Below are positions 1 through 6,923 of a DNA stretch of 9,095 nt, in pieces. How positions within the stretch are numbered: position 1 is the first letter of the stretch; each line of letters begins with the position of its first letter. The stretch spans positions 1 to 9,095 of the forward strand of contig JAGRHX010000607.1 of NCBI GenBank assembly GCA_020444775.1, in the 5' to 3' direction. The DNA is from Gammaproteobacteria bacterium. GTDB taxonomy: Bacteria; Pseudomonadota; Gammaproteobacteria; HK1. Both the position numbers and the translations under genes were made by a program. The notes below the pieces were generated by a model. That model had not been told where the DNA came from, made no database searches, and saw only the letters and a list, made by a program, of their open reading frames with translations.

Positions 1-434
1 ACCGAACGCATCTTGGTGCCGAAGATGCCGGCCTTGGCGGCCCGTGCGAGCAGCTCGTCGAGCCCGGGGATGGGCTTCATCAGCTGCACGCCGTCCTTCT
101 CGTCGGCCAGGCCCTTGTCCACCTTGAGGAAGGGCACGACCTTCTTGTCTTCCCACAGATACTGTGCCGCCGGCTTGCCGGCGATCTGACGGTCCATGGT
201 GTTCTCGAACAGGATCGCACCCATGACCCGGTCGCCGTTGAAGGCCGGGCTTGTGATGATGCGGGTGCGCATCTCGTGGATCAGATCGAACATCTGGTCG
301 TCGCCCGAGTAGCTGTCCTCGGCGATGCCATACTGGCGCAGTGCTTTGGGCGTGCTACCGCCGCTCTGGTCCAGCGCTGCAATGAAGCCGGGCTGCGACT
401 TGATTTTCTCGAGTTGCTGTTGAGATGTACTCAT
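1..434 (-). CDS. fda: Class I fructose-bisphosphate aldolase, N-terminal part (cut by window edge)
   Basis: This enzyme cleaves fructose-1,6-bisphosphate to dihydroxyacetone phosphate and glyceraldehyde-3-phosphate in the cytosol, in glycolysis and gluconeogenesis. The reverse strand from the ATG at 434 reads 144 codons without a stop and runs off the left edge. The protein begins [17 protein letters not shown] and carries the family signature [14 protein letters not shown] at residues 19-32. It then shows ILFENTMDR (74-82), PFLKVDKG (101-108) and FGTKMRS (138-144). This matches, as I recall it, the short (about 296 aa) metal-independent bacterial class I aldolase typified by Staphylococcus Fda, not the longer eukaryotic-type enzyme. 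The Schiff-base lysine lies in the missing half. The Shine-Dalgarno site is weak (GAAG about six bases before ATG). The gene is divergent from the dioxygenase gene and is probably an unrelated housekeeping gene. Family assignment is strong; completeness cannot be judged. Confidence 0.92.
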   Translation of the reverse strand, partial: MSTSQQQLEKIKSQPGFIAALDQSGGSTPKALRQYGIAEDSYSGDDQMFDLIHEMRTRIITSPAFNGDRVMGAILFENTMDRQIAGKPAAQYLWEDKKVVPFLKVDKGLADEKDGVQLMKPIPGLDELLARAAKAGIFGTKMRS

Positions 435-480
435 GGCTGCTTCACAACTGGTTGATTCGTAAAGGGGAAGGCAGCATCGG

Positions 481-510
481 ATTGTGCACTAGAAGACCCG
501 CTTGTAGCAA
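481..510 (-). promoter_or_regulatory. Possible sigma-70-like promoter for the aldolase gene
   Basis: On the minus strand, TTGCTA (510 to 505) and CACAAT (486 to 481) are separated by 18 bases. Each matches four of six consensus positions. Transcription would start near 474 and give a leader of about 40 bases to the ATG at 434. The position is sensible, but the match is modest and could be chance. Confidence 0.25.
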
Positions 511-822
511 TTCGAGGCGGACTTCCAGCAGCCCGTCGCGTGACGGGATTCTCATCTCTACGCTGGCCCTGGCATACGGACCCGGCACGCGGACATGGCG
601 GGGGCCATGGCCAGATGGGTCGGTCAGTTGTGTCAGGCAAACGCTGCTGCCGCCGACGAGTCGCTTGACCCGGCGCACCTCGCGGGCTTGCAGACCCGCT
701 GGCAAACACCCGAGGATAGTACGTCAAATGCGTGTCACGCGCTGCGCTCGTGGGCGGTATGGAGTCGTCGCAAGGCTCCAGTCGCGCACCCCGCGGTGAC
801 CGATCGGCGCGCCGTAAGCACC

Positions 823-861
823 TATCCGGAACGAGCATCCGGAGCGAGTATCCGGAACGAG
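823..861. repeat. Three tandem 13-bp repeats, possible operator array
   Basis: TATCCGGAACGAG (823-835), CATCCGGAGCGAG (836-848) and TATCCGGAACGAG (849-861) follow each other without a gap. The outer units are identical and the middle one differs at two positions. Each unit contains the palindrome TCCGGA, so these recur every 13 bp. The array lies 113 bp before the proposed dioxygenase start. A protein-binding array and a small repeat expansion are both possible. Confidence 0.6.
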
Positions 862-932
862 TGGAGTCGATACCAAAGGCTGCCCGCGTGCGGCAGGCCA
901 GGTGCGCCCGCTCGGGTGAACCGCTGGCCCAT

Positions 933-953
933 CCGCGGAGCATCGGTCCGCGG
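933..953. promoter_or_regulatory. Hairpin just upstream of the dioxygenase ribosome site
   Basis: CCGCGGA (933-939) and TCCGCGG (947-953) form a perfect 7-bp stem with a 7-base loop. The stem ends six bases before the AGGAG ribosome site at 960-964. If transcribed, it would be an all-but-GC stem in the leader and might modulate translation. No function is shown by sequence alone. Confidence 0.35.
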
Positions 954-974
954 GTCATGAGGAGACAGAAGAGC

Positions 975-2012
975 ATGCAGATGAAGAGACTGGAACCTGT
1001 CGAGGAGCGTTCCGTCTGGACGGCCGCGGATCTGGCGGCGGATCCGAGCTGGCGTCACCGTCTGTCGGCCGCCGAGATCGAGGAGCTGGACCAGGCCACG
1101 CGTCGGGCGATTGCCGGTGGCTTGAAGGCCGGCGAGTTCTCCCGCGAGGACTTCGAGCTGCCGACCCTGGGGCCGCGCATCGGCGCGCTGGTCGACGAGG
1201 TTGAGACCGGACGTGGCGTGGCGATGCTCCGCGGCGTGCCCGTCGAGCGCTACGATGCCGACGCGATCCGGGTGCTGTACTGGGGATTCGGCGTACACGC
1301 GGGCATCCCCATCTCACAGAACTCGAAGGGCCAGCTGATCTCCGAGGTGACGGACCGGGGCAACTCCTACGCTGACATCAATGCCCGCGGCTTTGCGACC
1401 AATGCCGAGCTGTCCGCGCATGTCGACACCTCGGACATGACCACCTTGTTGTGTCTGCGTACGGCACGCTCCGGTGGTCAGAGCAGGGTGGTCAGCTCGA
1501 CCGCGGTCTACAACGTGGTGCTGGCCGAGCACCCCGAGTACCTGGACGTGCTCTATCGTGGCTTTCACAACGATCTGCGTGGCGAAGGCCGCACCGGTGA
1601 CATCAACGAGCTCACCGAGCAGCGGGTGCCGGTGTACAGCTATCATGCCGGGCGTGTGAGCTGCTCGTTCAACTACCGGATGATCGAGGGCGGCGCGGTC
1701 AAATCCGGGGTGCCGCTGAGCGCACAGGAGCGTGCCGCGCTGGATTTCATGCGCGAGGTCGCGGCGCGCGAGACGCTGGCATACGGCTTCTCGCTCGAGC
1801 CCGGCGACATCCAGATGGTCAGCAATCACAGCGTCTTCCACTCACGCACCGCTTTCGTGGATCACGACGAGCCGGATCGCAAGCGCTGCCTGCTGCGATT
1901 CTGGATGACGCTGCGTGATGGCCGGCCGCTGGCAACGGCGTTCGCCGACCGTTACAACACCGGGCCGCGTGGTGGCGTGGCGGTCGGGGAAGGCGCCCGC
2001 TACGTGTTCTGA
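975..2012 (+). CDS. TauD/TfdA-family Fe(II)/2-oxoglutarate-dependent dioxygenase
   Basis: Members couple oxidative decarboxylation of 2-oxoglutarate to hydroxylation (or related oxidation) of a small substrate on a mononuclear Fe(II) centre. The product has 345 residues, slightly longer than TauD. The facial triad is visible: HVD (His149, Asp151) in AHVDTSD, and a distal histidine, most likely His289 in NHSVFHSRTAF (284-294). The arginine expected to hold 2OG lies in RKRCLLRFWM, probably Arg304 or Arg308. ARSGGQSRVVSS (164-175) is the usual strand after the metal site. No signal peptide or membrane segment is seen, so it is cytosolic. The start at 975 is chosen because AGGAG at 960-964 precedes it by ten bases. 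The frame stays open upstream to at least 732, but that translation is low-complexity and has no family match. The substrate is unknown; taurine cannot be inferred. It is convergent with the crotonase gene. Confidence 0.88.
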   Translation: MQMKRLEPVEERSVWTAADLAADPSWRHRLSAAEIEELDQATRRAIAGGLKAGEFSREDFELPTLGPRIGALVDEVETGRGVAMLRGVPVERYDADAIRVLYWGFGVHAGIPISQNSKGQLISEVTDRGNSYADINARGFATNAELSAHVDTSDMTTLLCLRTARSGGQSRVVSSTAVYNVVLAEHPEYLDVLYRGFHNDLRGEGRTGDINELTEQRVPVYSYHAGRVSCSFNYRMIEGGAVKSGVPLSAQERAALDFMREVAARETLAYGFSLEPGDIQMVSNHSVFHSRTAFVDHDEPDRKRCLLRFWMTLRDGRPLATAFADRYNTGPRGGVAVGEGARYVF

Positions 2013-2033
2013 ACACGCCCGAGCAAGTCGTTG

Positions 2034-2070
2034 CCGGGCGCGGCGGGGGAGCACCGCTGGCCGCGCCCGG
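2034..2070. terminator. GC-rich hairpin between convergent genes
   Basis: CCGGGCGCGGC (2034-2044) and GCCGCGCCCGG (2060-2070) form a perfect 11-bp stem around a 15-base loop. The loop can itself pair AGC with GCT (2050-2052 with 2056-2058). It sits in the 78-bp gap between the stops of the dioxygenase (plus) and crotonase (minus) genes, where a bidirectional terminator is expected. No T-tract follows on either strand, so intrinsic termination is uncertain. Confidence 0.5.
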
Positions 2071-2090
2071 ACGCCCGGCCTCGCGCCGGT

Positions 2091-2873
2091 TCAGTCCAGC
2101 GGCCGACCCTTGCGCTTGATGAAGTCGGGAAAGGCCTGCTCGGCCTTGGCGCCTTCCAGCACGTGGCGGGTGAAATCCGCCTCATTGCCCCATTGCGCGG
2201 CGAGATTGCGACCCATGTCCTCGAGCAGCAGTCGCTTGATGCCCATCACTGACGGCGTATCGTTGGCGGCGATGGTACGCGCCAGCTCCATGGTCTTCTC
2301 GCGCAGCTGATCGGACGGCACCAGGTGATTGAGCAGACCGATCCGATGGGCCTCTTCGGCCTCGACGATGCGCGCGCTGAACAGCAGCTCCTTGGCCATC
2401 GGCCAGCCGACCTGGTTGGGCAGTGTCCAGGTGCTGTTGATACGGCCATAGGCCGCGGCGAGGAATCGGAAACGGGTCCGTTCACAGCCGATACGGATGT
2501 CCAACGAGGAGGCGAGCACCGCTGCGCCACCATAGGCGAGCCCGTTCATCATGCCGATGGTCGGCTTCGGACAGCTGCTGATCTCGTAGCTGCCGCGGCT
2601 GCGAATGGTCGCGCGCTGCGCGCGCTCCGCCGGGCTGCGATGCTTGTCGTCGTGGCGCTGCTCATGGATGTCGCCTCCGGCCGAGAATGCCCGGTCGCCG
2701 GCGCCCGTGATCACGATGCAGCCTACGGCGCTGTCCCTGCAGGCCTTGAGCACGGCGTCATGCAGCTCACTGGAGAGCTGGAAGGACATGGCGTTGAGCA
2801 CGTCGGGACGATTCAGGGTGACGATGGCCACGCCGTCTTCCAGTGCATAGCTGATTTGCTCGTATGAGGACAT
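2091..2873 (-). CDS. Crotonase-fold protein (enoyl-CoA hydratase/isomerase family), atypical active site
   Basis: Crotonases bind acyl-CoA thioesters and stabilise an enolate in an oxyanion hole; family members hydrate, isomerise, cleave or hydrolyse CoA esters. The 260-residue length is typical. The N-terminal strand IVTLNRPDVLNAMS (17-30), the first oxyanion segment AFSAGGDI (62-69) and the second, NGLAYGGAAVLASSLDIRI (110-128), are clear. Both catalytic glutamates of classical hydratases (Glu144 and Glu164 in the rat enzyme) appear replaced. An ungapped comparison puts Val119 and Ala139 there. The usual Pro-Gly-Gly loop reads GRINSTWTLP (143-152), and the aspartate of PaaG-type isomerases is not evident. 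The reaction is therefore unlikely to be plain enoyl-CoA hydration. The start at 2873 is fixed by AGGAG six to seven bases upstream; the frame extends 28 codons further with Pro-rich, non-homologous residues. It is divergent from the methyltransferase gene. Confidence 0.88.
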   Translation of the reverse strand: MSSYEQISYALEDGVAIVTLNRPDVLNAMSFQLSSELHDAVLKACRDSAVGCIVITGAGDRAFSAGGDIHEQRHDDKHRSPAERAQRATIRSRGSYEISSCPKPTIGMMNGLAYGGAAVLASSLDIRIGCERTRFRFLAAAYGRINSTWTLPNQVGWPMAKELLFSARIVEAEEAHRIGLLNHLVPSDQLREKTMELARTIAANDTPSVMGIKRLLLEDMGRNLAAQWGNEADFTRHVLEGAKAEQAFPDFIKRKGRPLD

Positions 2874-2984
2874 CGATGACTCCTGTATGGGCAATGTTGT
2901 CGGTGGTGGCGGGTTGGCCACGGGGCAGGCCTGCAGGCCCGGACCAAGCCTTTTCACCGGTTGAGAGTGGACCGCCGAGGGCGA

Positions 2985-3008
2985 AGTATAGAGTTGTTTT
3001 GAATCAGA
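2985..3008. promoter_or_regulatory. A/T-rich promoter-like island between divergent genes
   Basis: The 297-bp gap between the divergent crotonase and methyltransferase genes (2874-3170) holds one clearly A/T-rich patch. On the minus strand it gives TATACT (2990 to 2985), a good -10 for the crotonase gene. On the plus strand it gives TATAGA (2987-2992), with TTGAGA (2961-2966) 20 bases upstream, which is too far for an ideal pair. No good -35 accompanies the minus-strand box. Confidence 0.3.
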
Positions 3009-3090
3009 CCGTCGCAGGTCGCGTCACGCGGACCCCGCGGCGGTCGGTGGGCACGGCGCTGAACCCGGCGAGACGGCGGTTGGCGCGCGG

Positions 3091-3104
3091 CCACCTACGG
3101 GTGG
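3091..3104. other. Small hairpin with a UNCG-type tetraloop
   Basis: CCACC (3091-3095), loop TACG, GGTGG (3100-3104). As RNA on the plus strand the closing C(UACG)G is a UNCG-class tetraloop. The stem is only five pairs plus a possible G-T wobble. It lies about 67 bases before the methyltransferase start and could sit in its leader. Function is unknown. Confidence 0.25.
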
Positions 3105-3170
3105 TGGTGGCGGAAGCGGGCGCTTCGTAGCCCGGCGCGATGTCCCGGTTCTATGTTCTGGAGTGATTTG

Positions 3171-3974
3171 ATGAGTGACTTCTACCAGACCCTGGCCGAG
3201 GCCGACGACGAAGTGGTGGCCGCCACCGCGGATCGCTTGGAGATGCGCGCGCGGGATCCAGCCCAAATGGCAATCCTGGAGAGCTACATCGCCGACATCC
3301 AATTTCCGACAGATGCCGTCGTGTTCGAGCCCGGCTGTGGCACCGGGGTGGTCTGTCGACGGCTCGCGCAGGTACCGGAGGTCGCGAAGGTCCATGGCCA
3401 CGATCTGGCCCCGGGGCTGATCGCCCGGGCCCGAGAGCTGGCCGCGGGCAATCAGCGGCTCGAGTTCGCGGTCGGGGGGGCCGAACGCAGCGGCTTCGAT
3501 GACGCCTGTCTGGACGTGGTGGTGCTGCACACGCTGCTCAGCCACGTGCCGGAGCCGCTGGCTGTGCTCGCGGAGGCAGCGCGCATTCTCAAGCCCGGTG
3601 GCTGGCTGGCGGTCTGCGACGCCGACTTCTCCAAGCTCTCGGTGGCGTTGGGACCGGGCGATCCCCTGCAGGCCTGCGCCCAGGCGTGGGTCTCGGAGAA
3701 TGCGGCGAACGCCTGGCTGATTCCGAGCCTGAACGGTCTGCTGCATGCCAATGGCTTCGCCATCCGCACCTTCAGGGGGCACAACCGCACCGATTTGCGG
3801 GGCATCGGCACCGGGCCGACCTGGATCGAGCGCGGCACGCGGATCCTGCTCCGCCGGGGCCAGATCGGCCCCGATCTCGCCATTGCGCTCAACGCCGAGT
3901 GTCAGCGCCGGATCGACGCGCGGCAGTTCTATGCCACCTTGCCGTTCGCCACCGCCGTGGCCACCAGACTCTGA
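3171..3974 (+). CDS. Class I SAM-dependent methyltransferase (UbiE-like fold)
   Basis: Predicted cytosolic enzyme that transfers a methyl group from S-adenosylmethionine to a small molecule. The 267-residue product shows the Rossmann motifs in order: motif I VFEPGCGTG (51-59), the acidic end of strand 2 in HGHDLAPGLIARAR (75-88), DVVVLHTLLSHVPEP (115-129), and RILKPGGWLAVCDAD (138-152). The C-terminal part (about 180-260, with GPTWIERG) resembles the cap seen in methyltransferases of specialised-metabolite clusters. This resemblance is from memory, and the acceptor cannot be predicted. The start at 3171 has GGAG (3160-3163) seven bases upstream; an in-frame ATG at 3153 lacks this. The ThDP-enzyme gene follows on the same strand after 161 bp, so the two probably form an operon. 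A run of seven G (3474-3480) lies inside the gene, but the frame is intact. Confidence 0.87.
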   Translation: MSDFYQTLAEADDEVVAATADRLEMRARDPAQMAILESYIADIQFPTDAVVFEPGCGTGVVCRRLAQVPEVAKVHGHDLAPGLIARARELAAGNQRLEFAVGGAERSGFDDACLDVVVLHTLLSHVPEPLAVLAEAARILKPGGWLAVCDADFSKLSVALGPGDPLQACAQAWVSENAANAWLIPSLNGLLHANGFAIRTFRGHNRTDLRGIGTGPTWIERGTRILLRRGQIGPDLAIALNAECQRRIDARQFYATLPFATAVATRL

Positions 3975-4135
3975 CCTGACCTTGGATCGGAACCCCGGTC
4001 CGGCGGTTTGAGTCGCGACGCTCGGAAGGTGAAGATATGGACACGCTCGTCAGCGTTGCCATGACGCGTTCACCTGCGTCGCCATCCGCGCAGTCCGACA
4101 CCAATGCAATTCGACACCATCGAGGAGAGTCGCCC

Positions 4136-5812
4136 ATGTCCAGTCACCAGACGCCCGCCGCAGTCCCCACTGAAATCAAGGACCTCAGCGGCGGCGAGGC
4201 GCTCGTCGAAGCGCTGGTCAGTCATGGCGTCGATACCGTGTTCGGGATCCCGGGTATCCAGCTCGACCCGCTGTTCGACGCGTTCTACGCCGAGCGCAAT
4301 CAGGTGCGCATGGTGCACACGCGCCACGAGCAGGGTGCAGCGTTCATGGCGATGGGCTATGCGCAGGCGAGCGATCGCACCGGGGTGTTCGCGGTGGTGC
4401 CCGGTCCTGGCCTGCTCAACGCCATGGCCGCGGTATCTACAGCGGTTGCGGCCAACCTGCCGGTTCTGGGCATCACCGGGCAGATCCCGTCGTACCAGAT
4501 CGGCCAGAACCTGGGCATGGCCCACGAGCTCTACGACCAGCTGGCGATGAGCCGCGGCGTGGTGCGCTGGGCGCAGCGCGCGGAGCACCCGTCCGAGATC
4601 CCGGCGCTGATGGACGATGCCTTCAGCTTCATGCACAGCGGGCGCAAGAAGCCGGCCATCTTCGAGATGGCACCGGACAAGCTCGCCACGCGGGCACCGG
4701 TCGCTGCCGTGACCCCGTCCGCGCCGGTGCTGGGACCGCCGCTTGACATGGCCAGGGTCAAGACCATGGCGGAGCGGCTTGCAGCGGCCGAGCGGCCGGC
4801 GATCTTCGTCGGTAGCGGCGTGTTCGATGCCGCCGGGGAGCTGAAGGCCCTGGCCGAGCGTTTGAACGCGCCGGTGGTCGAATCGCCGAGCGGACGCGGC
4901 GCCATTCCCGCTGACCATCCCTTGTCCTTCAACATCCTGGACGGTCAGCAGATCTGGGAGGATCTCGACGTGGTGCTGGTGGTCGGCACGCGCTTCACCT
5001 CACCGGCCATGGCCTGGGGACGCGAGTCAGAGGTCGAGGTCTTGCGAATCGATGTCGATCCGACACAGATTGCCAAGCCGCGGGCGCCGCACGTGGGGCT
5101 GGTCGCGGCGGCGCCCGAGGCATTGCGGGCCCTGTTGAACGCGTTGCCGGCGAGCTGTCCGGCGCGCGAGGACTATCTGCAACGCTGCGCGCAGGCGCGC
5201 GAGCAGATGCTCGCCCGCTTGCACGAGCTGGGGCCGATTCCCGGCTTCGCCGCGGCGCTGCGCAATGCGGTACCGAGGAATGGCATCCTGGTCACCGACG
5301 TCACGCAGCTCGGTTACTACACCCGCTTCGCGACTCCGGCCTATGCGCCCCGAACCATCCTCGCCCCCGGTTATCAGGCGACCCTGGGTTATGCCCTGCC
5401 GGCTGCGCTGGGCGCCAAGCTCGCCTGTCCGGAGAAGCCGGTGGTGGCGATTTGCGGTGACGGCGGTTTCATGTTCACGGTGCAGGAGCTGGCGACCGCG
5501 GTGCATCATCGGATCCCGGTGGTCACCATCGTGGTCGACAACTCGAGCTACGGTAACGTCAAGACCATCCAGGCGCAGAGCTATGGGGCGCGTCACATCG
5601 CGGTGGACCTGAGCAATCCGGACTTCGTGGCCATGGCTCGTGCCTATGGCATGGCCGCCGAGCAGGCGCGTGATCCCGAGCAGCTGCAGAGCATTCTCGA
5701 AACCATGCTGGCAAGCAACGAGCCGGGGCTCATCTGCGTGCCCATGGGCGAGGTGCCGGCCATCTGGGATCTGGTCAAGCGCCCGCCGTCACAGGGGGCG
5801 GTGAACCGCTGA
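4136..5812 (+). CDS. Thiamine-diphosphate-dependent enzyme, acetolactate synthase/benzoylformate decarboxylase superfamily
   Basis: These enzymes decarboxylate a 2-oxo acid on ThDP and either release an aldehyde or ligate the carbanion to another carbonyl. The 558-residue product has the full three-domain plan. The N-terminal Pyr domain carries GVDTVFGIPG (31-40) and the catalytic Glu65 in TRHEQGAAFMAMGYA. A central domain follows, with SGRGAIPADHPL and VVLVVGTRFTSPA. The C-terminal PP domain has GDGGFMFTVQEL from residue 441 and VVDNSSYGNV, giving the Mg-ThDP motif GDG-X25-N (Asp442, Asn469). The segment GQNLGMAHELYDQLAMSRG differs from the matching part of biosynthetic acetolactate synthase. 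No small regulatory subunit gene is adjacent. It is therefore more likely a pathway-specific decarboxylase or carboligase than IlvB. The start at 4136 has AGGAG (4123-4127) eight bases before it and begins close to the domain. An alternative ATG at 4037, also with a good ribosome site (AAGGTGA), would add 33 non-homologous residues. Confidence 0.88.
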   Translation: MSSHQTPAAVPTEIKDLSGGEALVEALVSHGVDTVFGIPGIQLDPLFDAFYAERNQVRMVHTRHEQGAAFMAMGYAQASDRTGVFAVVPGPGLLNAMAAVSTAVAANLPVLGITGQIPSYQIGQNLGMAHELYDQLAMSRGVVRWAQRAEHPSEIPALMDDAFSFMHSGRKKPAIFEMAPDKLATRAPVAAVTPSAPVLGPPLDMARVKTMAERLAAAERPAIFVGSGVFDAAGELKALAERLNAPVVESPSGRGAIPADHPLSFNILDGQQIWEDLDVVLVVGTRFTSPAMAWGRESEVEVLRIDVDPTQIAKPRAPHVGLVAAAPEALRALLNALPASCPAREDYLQRCAQAREQMLARLHELGPIPGFAAALRNAVPRNGILVTDVTQLGYYTRFATPAYAPRTILAPGYQATLGYALPAALGAKLACPEKPVVAICGDGGFMFTVQELATAVHHRIPVVTIVVDNSSYGNVKTIQAQSYGARHIAVDLSNPDFVAMARAYGMAAEQARDPEQLQSILETMLASNEPGLICVPMGEVPAIWDLVKRPPSQGAVNR

Positions 5813-5819
5813 GCCTTGC

Positions 5820-5852
5820 CGGTGGTCGAGCGCGGCCCGCGCTCGGCCACCG
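5820..5852. terminator. Strong hairpin between convergent genes, likely bidirectional terminator
   Basis: GGTGGTCGAGCGCG (5821-5834) pairs with CGCGCTCGGCCACC (5838-5851), with one T-G wobble at 5826/5846. An outer C-G pair (5820/5852) extends it to about 15 pairs around a 3-base loop. It begins seven bases after the ThDP-enzyme stop and ends 18 bases from the stop of the convergent LLM gene. Neither strand has a T-tract after the stem, which is common in GC-rich genomes but leaves the mechanism uncertain. Confidence 0.65.
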
Positions 5853-5870
5853 ATGCGATGCGTTCCCTGC

Positions 5871-6869
5871 TCAGCCGCGCGGCGCGACCGCTTCCAGGCT
5901 GCGCAGATAGGTGTTCTTGTCGGATTCGTTGAACACCAGCCTCAGCTCGTCACAGCCCGCGTCGAAGTAGTCCTGCATACGAGCCCGGCAACGGTCCGGC
6001 CCGCCGATGATGGTCATCGCATCCACCATCTCGTCACTGACCAGCGCCGCGGCCTTGTCGCGGTCTCGCGCGAGGAACGCGGCACGCACCGCGTCGGCTT
6101 CAGGACCGAAGCCGATGCGATGCATGTATTGATGGTAGAAGACACCCATGCCGCCGATGTAGAAGGCGATGTGCGGGCGTTCCCGGTCGCGTGCGGCGGC
6201 GATGTCATCGGTGACATAGATCGACACCTGCGGGGAGATATGGATGTCCTTCAGGCTGCGTCCGGCCGCTGTCGCGCCAGCTTCCAGATCGCCGAGCGCC
6301 GGTTGCATCCGTTCCGGGACGACGAAAATCGGCAGCCAGCCATCAGCGAGCTCACCGGTCATACGCAAGCTCGTGGGACTCAGCGAGGCGATGTAGATCG
6401 GCAGGTGATTGCGATAGGGGTCGAAACGCAGCTTGAAGCGTCTGGTCGTGTAGAACTCGCCCTCGTGGTCCAAACGCTCGCCGTGCGAGGCCTTGCGCAC
6501 GATGTCGATGTACTCGCGCATGCGTGTGAGCGGCTTGGAGAAGGTCTCGCCGTGGAAATCCTCGATCACCAGCTTGCCGCTGGTCCCCAGGCCGAGAAAG
6601 AAGCGACCTTCGGACATCTTGTCCATGTTCAGTGCGGTCATCGCGACGTTGGCCGGCGAGCGGGCGAACACCGGGATGATGCTGGTGCCGACCCGGATCG
6701 TCGAGGTCACGGCGGCGAGCTGGGCGAGCGAGGTCAGCGAATCCTCGCCCCAGGATTCACCCATGCTCAACGAGCTGTAGCCCAGGCGTTCCGCGAGCAC
6801 GCAGCTGTCCCTGATCTCGCGCCAGCTCATGCCATTGCCACGCAGCCCCATGATGCCAATCTCACCCAT
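5871..6869 (-). CDS. LLM-class (luciferase-like) flavin-dependent oxidoreductase
   Basis: Luciferase-like TIM-barrel enzymes use reduced FMN or F420 to oxygenate or reduce small molecules; this one is predicted cytosolic. The 332-residue product is typical of the F420-dependent/Mer-like branch in length and motifs. These are SCVLAERLGYSSLSMGES (22-39), STIRVGTSIIPVFARSPA (56-73), SEGRFFLGLGTSG (86-98), LPIYIASLSPTSLRMTGELA (156-175) with ADGWLP (175-180), and a C-terminal IIGGPDRCRARMQDYFDAG (287-305). Whether it uses F420 or FMN cannot be settled by eye; no F420 biosynthesis gene is present here. The ATG at 6869 is preceded by GAGGGTGA ending four bases upstream. The gene lies 112 bp downstream of the CmoA-like gene on the same strand and may be cotranscribed with it. 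It is convergent with the ThDP-enzyme gene. Confidence 0.88.
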   Translation of the reverse strand: MGEIGIMGLRGNGMSWREIRDSCVLAERLGYSSLSMGESWGEDSLTSLAQLAAVTSTIRVGTSIIPVFARSPANVAMTALNMDKMSEGRFFLGLGTSGKLVIEDFHGETFSKPLTRMREYIDIVRKASHGERLDHEGEFYTTRRFKLRFDPYRNHLPIYIASLSPTSLRMTGELADGWLPIFVVPERMQPALGDLEAGATAAGRSLKDIHISPQVSIYVTDDIAAARDRERPHIAFYIGGMGVFYHQYMHRIGFGPEADAVRAAFLARDRDKAAALVSDEMVDAMTIIGGPDRCRARMQDYFDAGCDELRLVFNESDKNTYLRSLEAVAPRG

Positions 6870-6883
6870 CTGGTCACCCTCGC

Positions 6884-6894
6884 TTCGAGTCGAA
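6884..6894. promoter_or_regulatory. Short inverted repeat before the LLM gene
   Basis: TTCGAGTCGAA is a 5+1+5 inverted repeat. It lies immediately upstream of the LLM ribosome site (GAGGGTGA, about 6874-6881) in the 112-bp gap after the CmoA-like gene. It could be a small operator, but its length allows chance occurrence. Confidence 0.2.
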
Positions 6895-6923
6895 ATGTTT
6901 TGGACCCCAGCCTCACGGCGAGT

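Larger units (their letters stand above)
435..974. other. 540-bp gene-free stretch between divergent genes
   Basis: I see no convincing gene here. Frames open on both strands, but their translations are rich in Arg, Pro and Ser, have no recognisable domain and lack good ribosome sites. The stretch lies between the divergent aldolase and dioxygenase genes, so both promoters should be in it. It contains a weak promoter candidate for the aldolase (481-510), three tandem 13-bp repeats (823-861) and a hairpin (933-953) just before the dioxygenase ribosome site. No convincing promoter for the dioxygenase was found by eye. Confidence 0.6.

Noticed and set aside
732..974. In-frame upstream extension of the dioxygenase (81 extra residues from an ATG at 732)
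   Set aside because: The translation is Arg/Ser rich, runs through the 13-bp repeats and hairpin, has no family match and no good ribosome site; AGGAG before 975 fits better.
975..2012. Calling the dioxygenase taurine dioxygenase (tauD)
   Set aside because: Only the family-level metal and 2OG motifs are visible; there are no taurine transport genes nearby and no basis for substrate assignment.
3024..3782. 252-residue open frame on the minus strand
   Set aside because: Covers the intergenic region and the methyltransferase antisense; ends in a Pro-rich stretch and has no motif.
4070..4918. 282-residue open frame on the minus strand
   Set aside because: Antisense to the ThDP enzyme; Arg/His-rich shadow with no family features.
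4136..5812. Calling the ThDP enzyme IlvB/IlvG acetolactate synthase
   Set aside because: No regulatory subunit or other branched-chain amino acid gene is adjacent, and the segment after the GQIP motif differs from biosynthetic acetolactate synthase.
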